26,153 nt of DNA from a virus, in IMG/VR virus record IMGVR_UViG_3300042892_000208, positions 1 to 26,153 of that record; one strand, 5' to 3'. A model generated the notes under the pieces. The model was not told the origin of the DNA, made no database searches, and worked only from the letters and a program-made list of their open reading frames with translations. Positions within the stretch are counted from its first letter, which is position 1. Every line of letters starts with the position of its first letter. Below, piece by piece: positions 21,313 through 26,153 of the stretch. Made by a program: the position numbers and the translations under genes.

Positions 21313-21668
21313 TCGTGAAATTGATAATCGTCTTGGTAATTATCTGACACACTAAAACTACTACCGCAACCGCAGGTTGTTTCGGCATTGGGATTTTTTA
21401 TTACAAACTGACTGCCTGATAGGTCTTCTTTATAATCTATACTAGCACCTTGTAAATATTGCATACTCATAGCATCGACTAATACTATGAAGTTGCCTAC
21501 AGGAATTTCAAAATCGTCTTCATTATGTTCTTCGTCAAGAGTAAATCCGTAGCTCATCCCACTACACCCGCCACCTTGAACAAACGTACGAAGTTTGAGA
21601 TTTGGGTTGTTTTCTTCGCTAAGAAGATCTGTAATTTTAAATTGAGCACTTTCTGTAATTGTAATCAT
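21309..21668 (-). CDS. A-type iron-sulfur carrier (IscA/HesB-like)
   Basis: 119 aa with the family cysteines C35 ([12 protein letters not shown]), C99 and C101 (TTCGCGSSF), the three ligands used by IscA/ErpA/HesB proteins to carry Fe-S clusters. [25 protein letters not shown] is also diagnostic. Such genes occur in marine phages. Here it sits between virion-type genes with 4-base overlaps on both sides, so it is probably expressed late. It may supply a cluster to a phage protein (QueE is one) or to host enzymes. Confidence 0.88.
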   Translation of the reverse strand: MITITESAQFKITDLLSEENNPNLKLRTFVQGGGCSGMSYGFTLDEEHNEDDFEIPVGNFIVLVDAMSMQYLQGASIDYKEDLSGSQFVIKNPNAETTCGCGSSFSVSDNYQDDYQFHE

Positions 21669-21865
21669 AATGATTTTTCTCCTGTTAGGTACGGTAAACT
21701 AAACCATAATTGAAACCATTCTGGCGTGCCTGGTTTAATATTATGTTTTTTCATCAGCTCACCTTTTTCATTGCCTGTAATACTTATATTGCTGCCGTCG
21801 TAGAGTTGATAGCCTTTGAATTCATTAATGCCTGCTAATCTTTTAATCTGTTCCAGCTCGTCCAT
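21665..21865 (-). CDS. conserved small virion-module protein, 66 aa
   Basis: I start at ATG 21865, which follows the stop of the upstream gene by one base and has GGTGGA about seven bases before it. The longer frame (22003) only shadows that gene. The protein begins [20 protein letters not shown] and ends with [16 protein letters not shown], a pattern I recall in T4-like marine phages near structural genes. It has no membrane segment. Function unknown. Confidence 0.65.
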   Translation of the reverse strand: MDELEQIKRLAGINEFKGYQLYDGSNISITGNEKGELMKKHNIKPGTPEWFQLWFSLPYLTGEKSL

Positions 21866-21866
21866 A

Positions 21867-23180
21867 TTACATTCCACCGCCCACAAGGTCTCCTGGTCTA
21901 ACTGGTTTGTTTTTCTTAGCCCCATCATTTCGCCACTGACCTTCTGGTCCTTCCTTGTGTCCAACCTTAGCGCCAGCAAATGGCATTTTAGTTCCTTCAC
22001 CAACTTTAGTATCCATTTGTTTTAATAATTGTTGTGCTTTTTCAACACTGACCATGGGTCTCGGATGTTTGCCGTCTACTACAGACTGTAGATACTCTTT
22101 ACTAAATCCTTTTGGTGCTTCTGCTTTTGCAGGAGCGTTGTCAGTTGCTTGTTGTGTGGCAATAGGTTTACCTGTTAGGCGATTGATATTAGAATCTTGA
22201 TCTCCAGTAACTCTAGCCTGTGCTCCACCTGCCCCTAATGCCATTGCCCCGGCAAGACCTAGACCTGCAAGTTTAGAACCAAATCCTTCCTCTACGCCTT
22301 CGTTATTTTGTGTATCAGCCTGTGCTTGTTTAAAAACTTCTTGAGCTGAAAGGCCTGTTTGATAACCACTTTCCATTCCGTATGCGTAACCGTAATCGTA
22401 GCCTTTTGCTACCCACGGATCGTATTCAGGATCGTCGCCGCCGATCATTATAGTAGTATCTTTATCAAATCTGCCGTCTTCTAATTCTTTCATCCACTCT
22501 GGTAACTGTCCTAATTTAAATGGTCCTTTAAATCCTAGTTTTTTTAATGCTGTTACAAGATTAGGCCTAATTGAATCTTCTACCACATCACCTTCCGCCA
22601 CACCTTGGCTTTTTTGTGCTTTTTCTGTTGCAGAAATAGTGCGCCATAGATTATTCATTGGCCCTTCCATACTACGAGCTTCGCGTTCGCGATCTGTTAA
22701 ATTCTGTTCACGATCAGCATACTGCCAATTGCTTCCACCTAGTGACTTATACTCTGCCTTCATGCGTTCATACTCTGCCTTCAATTCTGGCAGCTTGGCA
22801 ATGTTATCTGCCATCTGTTTGTCAGCAGTGGTCTTACGTGCAACTTCGTCGCGAGCCTTCAATCGATTTAAACCTCGTTCTCTTTTATTGAAAGTGGCAA
22901 GGTTTTGCTTTTGTTTCTCAGGGTCGTTGTTAAACATTGCACCCATTTGACTCTGCGCTTTTTGCATTGCAGCTTTCTTACGATAGTCGCCTAGACTAAC
23001 TTCATGTAGTGCAGATTCCATAGTGGCAATTTCTTTTTTGTGTTTAACGTCGCCTTGCTTCTCGGCCTTCTTCTTGTCTTTGTGTTGTCCAGCTTTGCCA
23101 GCCAGCGAAGCATTTTTAGCCACAAAGTTTCTAGGCTTTGATTCTTTTTTAAGTTCTATGATAAATTCTTTTGCTTTCAT
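21867..23180 (-). CDS. large virion-type protein with targeting-like N-terminus, 437 aa
   Basis: I use ATG 23180 because AAGGA lies six to seven bases upstream and the ATG at 23213 has no such site. N-terminal MKAKEFIIELKKES resembles a capsid-targeting sequence, followed by a basic KAGQHKDKKKAEKQG segment and a long coiled-coil region (about 80-190). Residues 260-276 have glycine at every fourth position. A hydrophobic Gly/Ala segment ending AGGAQA (near 304-322) looks like a buried signal peptide. VAE|G (196), VEE|G (298) and VGE|G (395) resemble protease sites. It is probably an internal or structural protein. Confidence 0.65.
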   Translation of the reverse strand: MKAKEFIIELKKESKPRNFVAKNASLAGKAGQHKDKKKAEKQGDVKHKKEIATMESALHEVSLGDYRKKAAMQKAQSQMGAMFNNDPEKQKQNLATFNKRERGLNRLKARDEVARKTTADKQMADNIAKLPELKAEYERMKAEYKSLGGSNWQYADREQNLTDREREARSMEGPMNNLWRTISATEKAQKSQGVAEGDVVEDSIRPNLVTALKKLGFKGPFKLGQLPEWMKELEDGRFDKDTTIMIGGDDPEYDPWVAKGYDYGYAYGMESGYQTGLSAQEVFKQAQADTQNNEGVEEGFGSKLAGLGLAGAMALGAGGAQARVTGDQDSNINRLTGKPIATQQATDNAPAKAEAPKGFSKEYLQSVVDGKHPRPMVSVEKAQQLLKQMDTKVGEGTKMPFAGAKVGHKEGPEGQWRNDGAKKNKPVRPGDLVGGGM

Positions 23181-23190
23181 ACTTGATCCT

Positions 23191-24108
23191 TTAGTCCAGC
23201 CCATACCCATCACGGATAGCCATTAACACTTCGCTTACACTGGCTGCTGTTGTTGGCAATGTGTCTTGTTCACCGATATCTGGGCGATCGCCTTCCCATG
23301 TGCCTAGTGCATAGGTAAACATACCGTCGCCCTCATTGTCAATCATAACCATGTAATATTGACTTTCGTCTTCCGCCCCTTTGGTACTGAACATAAAAGC
23401 ATCGTCACCTTTACGCTGTGCCTTCCATCCCATTGCTCTCATTGCACTAGCAATCTTGTTAGCAACTTCTGGCCACGGTAATACATTGCCTAACGATGCT
23501 TCCGACACACCTTGTTCAAGCCACGGCTCAAGTCCTTGACGAACAGCAGAAAATACTTCATCAGCATCGCCTTGTAGTCCTGCTGGCAACCCTGTTTTAA
23601 ACAATTCGAAGTCATTCACAATAGCAGCAGCTCGCATCTTGCTTGCGCTCATGCCTTCTGCACCTTCTGCATCGGGATCTCTAGCACCACTGGATACAAT
23701 CTTGATTGATTTGAGATTGTAATCAACACCGTTTTGTTTATTGAACAATTCTGTAAATGCCGGCACACGATCTGAGCCGCAGACAAAAACAACATTTTCA
23801 AAGCCCTGTTTTTCTAAATTCTGAAGAATTCCAATTGCAGTACCCACTGATGTATCTCCAATGTCAATATTGGGAAATGCCTGCTGTATAAATCCCAGTT
23901 TGATATCAAAGGGCAATGGGTTTTCCAATCTTGTTTTATTCTTGCCAGTTGGTTTATGAGTTTGAGATACAAATAGAAAATGAGCATCGGCCTTTTGTTT
24001 CAAGATAGCATCAACTACTTTTTGATGCCCAATCGTGGGAGGGTTCATCCTTCCAAATGCAACGGCCGCTGTCTTCCCCGATTGCTCAAAAAGTTCTAGA
24101 AGTCTCAT
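23191..24108 (-). CDS. cytidylyltransferase-like nucleotidyltransferase with extra C-terminal domain
   Basis: 305 aa. The nucleotidyltransferase fold is marked by GRMNPPTIGH (T25-IG-H28, the T/H-x-G-H motif), CGSDR (110-114) and SASKMR (154-159, like the ISSTxxR motif). Such enzymes join NMN, pantetheine-phosphate, FMN or glycerol-phosphate to a nucleotide; the substrate cannot be told here. Residues 205-305 form a second domain (WPEVANKIASAMRAMGWKA) after a VSE|A linker. The N-terminus MRLLELFEQS resembles neighbouring targeting-like starts. I recall similar proteins in T4-like cyanophages. Overlaps the upstream gene as ATGA. Confidence 0.78.
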   Translation of the reverse strand: MRLLELFEQSGKTAAVAFGRMNPPTIGHQKVVDAILKQKADAHFLFVSQTHKPTGKNKTRLENPLPFDIKLGFIQQAFPNIDIGDTSVGTAIGILQNLEKQGFENVVFVCGSDRVPAFTELFNKQNGVDYNLKSIKIVSSGARDPDAEGAEGMSASKMRAAAIVNDFELFKTGLPAGLQGDADEVFSAVRQGLEPWLEQGVSEASLGNVLPWPEVANKIASAMRAMGWKAQRKGDDAFMFSTKGAEDESQYYMVMIDNEGDGMFTYALGTWEGDRPDIGEQDTLPTTAASVSEVLMAIRDGYGLD

Positions 24109-24443
24109 TGTTCGTAGTCGCCTTTTTCCATATGCTTTTCTTGTTCGGTGGCTATCATCTTGGCCAACTCTATTAGTTTTTCTTTAGGGAATTTGTCTTC
24201 GGCGCTTTCAATTTCAAACTTTTCACAGTATGCTTCTTTACAAGATTCTAAAGGACGCATATAAATTTTATACGCATCTGGATGGCCTCGATGTTCTTTA
24301 TGACGATTTATAGCAGGGAAAAAGTAATTTTTTAACACAGCATCGTCATTATCGATAAAGAATTTTAAGTCGTTGGTCCAGTCTACGTCTTCTTGTTCTG
24401 AAGTAGGTGCTCCTATTGCACTAAACATTTCTCTTAATAACAT
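24105..24443 (-). CDS. conserved marine T4-like phage protein, 112 aa
   Basis: I use ATG 24443, which overlaps the upstream stop as TAATG and has AGGAG six bases before it; the TTG seven codons further up lies ahead of that site. Motifs are MLLREMFSAIGAP, TNDLKFFIDNDD, NYFFPAINRHKEHRGHPDAYKIY and FPKEKLIELAK. I recall the same set in T4-like cyanophages. It is helical and acidic, with no enzyme signature. It is in the virion module and of unknown function. Confidence 0.68.
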   Translation of the reverse strand: MLLREMFSAIGAPTSEQEDVDWTNDLKFFIDNDDAVLKNYFFPAINRHKEHRGHPDAYKIYMRPLESCKEAYCEKFEIESAEDKFPKEKLIELAKMIATEQEKHMEKGDYEQ

Positions 24444-25183
24444 TACCAGCTCCTGCAAGACCAATATCTAGCCTTGTGTCTAGGTCCCGGATTGGCACAA
24501 TTATGTCTAGCACGGAAACTTTTTCTACGTGCTGGATTTGATTTCTTAATACGCATTTTTTTATCGCCGAAGTTTACTTTGACAACATTGCCCTGCGGAT
24601 TTTTAACATATACTTTAGATTTCTTTACATCACCGGCCATCTTCTTGCCCAGCTGAACTTCTCGACCTTGATACTTGGCTTCGTCTACATCAGCATCTTC
24701 TTTGTATGCTTTGCTGTATTTGTCTTTAAGTGCGCCAAGTTCTTTTTGGCTAGCACCATCGCGAGCTGCGGCTGCGGCTTTGGTCATGTATTCTTTACCG
24801 TGTTTCTTAACTCCGGTATAGTATTGAAGACCACTTTCTTCTACATCGTCTTCTTTGATCTTTTCGCAGTCGTTGACACGCTTGCCTGCGTTCTTGCCAG
24901 TACCGGGTTGTGTGCCAGTCTTTCTATAACCTTTCCAGCAGCTCTTAGGCCCAGCAACACCTTCTACAAGTTCACCTTCAAAAAATCGTACGCCTTCGTT
25001 GGTCAGCATTTCTAGGGCAGTGTCATCTAGTTCAACAACAATACCGTCTTCTAAAACTTCTACTACGTGGGTAGAAATTTCAAAATCAGGACTAAAACTG
25101 ATACCGAACTCATCTCCAATTTCTGGTGTATTAGATTCTTCTAAATTTTCTAGTATAGATAATTTGTCTAAAAGGTCTCTCAT
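24443..25183 (-). CDS. virion-type protein with DUF5872-like basic C-terminus, 246 aa
   Basis: Three recognisable parts: an acidic N-terminal domain; CWKGYRKTGTQPGTGKNAGK near 83-102 and YMTKAAAAARDGASQKELG near 131-150; and a very basic C-terminus, SNPARRKSFRARHNC, GPRHKARYWSCRSW, which resembles DUF5872. These blocks recur in marine phage virion-type proteins. FFE|G (69) and LVE|G (74) resemble prohead-protease sites. GAGGA lies within a hairpin just before the ATG, and a GATAAATA box is 22 bases upstream. The basic tail suggests DNA contact. Confidence 0.65.
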   Translation of the reverse strand: MRDLLDKLSILENLEESNTPEIGDEFGISFSPDFEISTHVVEVLEDGIVVELDDTALEMLTNEGVRFFEGELVEGVAGPKSCWKGYRKTGTQPGTGKNAGKRVNDCEKIKEDDVEESGLQYYTGVKKHGKEYMTKAAAAARDGASQKELGALKDKYSKAYKEDADVDEAKYQGREVQLGKKMAGDVKKSKVYVKNPQGNVVKVNFGDKKMRIKKSNPARRKSFRARHNCANPGPRHKARYWSCRSW

Positions 25184-25204
25184 AGTATTCCTCGAGGTAA
25201 TACT
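25184..25204 (-). promoter_or_regulatory. near-palindrome hiding the ribosome binding site
   Basis: This 21-base stretch is palindromic around CCTCGAGG with arms AGTATT/AATACT and one unpaired base. On the minus-strand message the GAGGA ribosome site of the 246-aa gene lies in the 3' arm, so folding would block it. It could be a thermosensor-like or protein-regulated leader, or a DNA-level dimer site. If initiation is close to the late box, part of the 5' arm might be missing. Confidence 0.45.
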
Positions 25205-25205
25205 A

Positions 25206-25213
25206 TATTTATC
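25206..25213 (-). promoter_or_regulatory. late-type promoter box GATAAATA
   Basis: Minus-strand GATAAATA in the 42-base gap upstream of the 246-aa virion gene, 22 bases before its ATG. It lies entirely outside coding sequence, unlike several other such boxes in the window. It fits the NATAAATA late element of marine T4-like phages. Confidence 0.55.
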
Positions 25214-25225
25214 GCTTTGGAAATT

Positions 25226-25603
25226 TTAGTAATTATAACGAACTTGCGTTATCGTGCCTTCGATCAGTCTATAACCTAGACGAATCCAAACAAAATTACC
25301 GGTGAAGTTGCGTATTTCATTGGTTGCAAGTGGGGTACTGTCTAGTGATTCTAGATTTTCTGCTGAATTGTCGTAGAGAACGTCTACCCAATCACTGTCT
25401 CCGGGATAAAGTTCTAGAGAACCCTGTAGTTTAACTGATCCTTTGAAGTTGTTAAATTCAAACATCACTGTATGCAGTCCACCATTCTTTCGATGATAGC
25501 CTGCTCCTTTGAATTTATCAGTGAATACATAGGAAATTCCCGAAGTACCATCCCAGGTTTCGGTGCTAGTTGACGATAATAAAATAATGCTTTCAGTGGC
25601 CAT
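25226..25603 (-). CDS. conserved virion-type protein, 125 aa
   Basis: Beta-rich throughout, with VMFEFNNFKGSVKLQGSLEL, SDWVDVLYDNSAENL and FTGNFVWIRLGYRLIEGTI. The NFTGNFVWIR segment is one I recall from conserved proteins in T4-like marine phage structural regions. No membrane segment or catalytic motif. The start at ATG 25603 follows the upstream stop directly, and GATAAATA is four bases before it. Probably a tail or head accessory. Confidence 0.65.
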   Translation of the reverse strand: MATESIILLSSTSTETWDGTSGISYVFTDKFKGAGYHRKNGGLHTVMFEFNNFKGSVKLQGSLELYPGDSDWVDVLYDNSAENLESLDSTPLATNEIRNFTGNFVWIRLGYRLIEGTITQVRYNY

Positions 25604-26153
25604 CTAGTATTTATCGACTACTATGTATTCATAGACCTTGCCCAACACCTGTGAATCACGCATTTTCAACATCAACAAGGTGTTTGCATCTTCAACATAC
25701 ATATATCTTCGGTCCCAATACCAGTCTGTATTTTGAAACCAATATTTTACAGACTCTGAGATTAAAATTCTATTCTGTTGGGTACCTAACCAAGCAAGAT
25801 AGTTGTTTTTTGAATCTCTATTACCTTTCAATTTATGCGGTAATAGATAAATTTTGTATCTGTACTTGTTATGAGGTAATTTTTTTGTTAGAATAAAATC
25901 AGTATTTTCCAGCAGTTCTAAATTATTTCCTGTGGGTGCGTATCTATTTACGATAATAGATTCAAACTTTGATGATATTGTATCAAATATATCTGCATCG
26001 TTTGCATACAAATCAATAGTATTAGATTCAATGCGTTTGGCAAAGTCTTGCTGATTTAAACTTGATAAAAATGTAGTAAGCTCTAAAAAAGATATTTTAT
26101 TTTTTAGAGCTTTGTGATGCGAAGAAAACACACTTTTAGTGTATGTTGCCGGA
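25604..26153 (-). CDS. conserved phage protein, 5' end beyond the window
   Basis: The frame is open to the right window edge; a GTG at 26131 is available but has no ribosome site, so the true start is probably outside. The C-terminal part, NYLAWLGTQQNRILISESVKYW, WYWDRRYMYVEDANTLLMLKMR and VYEYIVVDKY, matches proteins I recall as conserved in T4-like cyanophages. It is alpha/beta and not membrane bound. Function unknown. Confidence 0.62.
   Translation of the reverse strand, partial: PATYTKSVFSSHHKALKNKISFLELTTFLSSLNQQDFAKRIESNTIDLYANDADIFDTISSKFESIIVNRYAPTGNNLELLENTDFILTKKLPHNKYRYKIYLLPHKLKGNRDSKNNYLAWLGTQQNRILISESVKYWFQNTDWYWDRRYMYVEDANTLLMLKMRDSQVLGKVYEYIVVDKY
25608..25615 (-). promoter_or_regulatory. 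late-type box GATAAATA over a stop/start junction
   Basis: Minus-strand GATAAATA overlapping the last codons of the upstream gene (GAT AAA TAC TAG), four bases before ATG 25603. If used, the message would start about at the ATG. The bases are partly fixed by coding, so this is a weak candidate. Confidence 0.35.

Noticed and set aside
616-26000. Many plus-strand open frames of 60-119 codons
   Set aside because: All lie antisense to well-supported minus-strand genes, lack ribosome sites, and have the composition of shadow frames.

Overview
This window looks like part of the genome of a T4-like marine myovirus (cyanophage or pelagiphage-like group). Nothing in it fixes the host. It is AT-rich and almost fully coding. 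Every convincing gene lies on the minus strand, so transcription runs from high to low coordinates. Genes are packed, often with 4-base ATGA stop/start overlaps, and no gap exceeds 100 bases. I see no rRNA, tRNA, CRISPR array or insertion sequence.

Right part (about 26153 to 19497): a virion/late module. It holds conserved marine-phage structural-type proteins, several lysine-rich or Gly/Tyr-rich, plus a nucleotidyltransferase and an A-type iron-sulfur carrier. Several of these proteins begin with a short motif like M-K/R-x-x-E-F/L-I/L-x-E and carry (L/I/V)-x-E|G/A sites. This recalls the capsid-targeting sequence and prohead-protease sites of T4 internal head proteins. Late-type NATAAATA boxes precede some genes. 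A rho-independent terminator closes the module.

Middle part (19462 to 13430): a sigma70-type promoter overlapping that terminator leads into a DsbA-like protein, a small membrane protein and the family B DNA polymerase (gp43). The polymerase leader carries an 18-nt hairpin with the geometry of the T4 gp43 autoregulatory operator. A second promoter precedes the sliding clamp (gp45). A DpdA/TGT-like DNA base-exchange enzyme follows.

Left-middle part (13430 to 3076): small conserved phage genes are interleaved with a QueD/PTPS-like protein, a glycosyltransferase, two 2OG-Fe(II) oxygenase-like proteins, GTP cyclohydrolase I (FolE, from a consensus promoter), a cupin, dCMP deaminase, a MazG-like protein, an HNH homing endonuclease and QueE. 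FolE, QueD-like, QueE and DpdA together suggest 7-deazaguanine modification of phage DNA; no QueC is in the window. The HNH gene sits between MazG and QueE, and what looks like a leftover copy of the queE start lies on its upstream side.

Left part (3079 to 1): conserved phage proteins, a T4 RNase H-like 5' nuclease, and a promoter flanked by an inverted repeat ahead of two small genes. A partial gene runs off the left edge behind a perfect TATAAATA late box.
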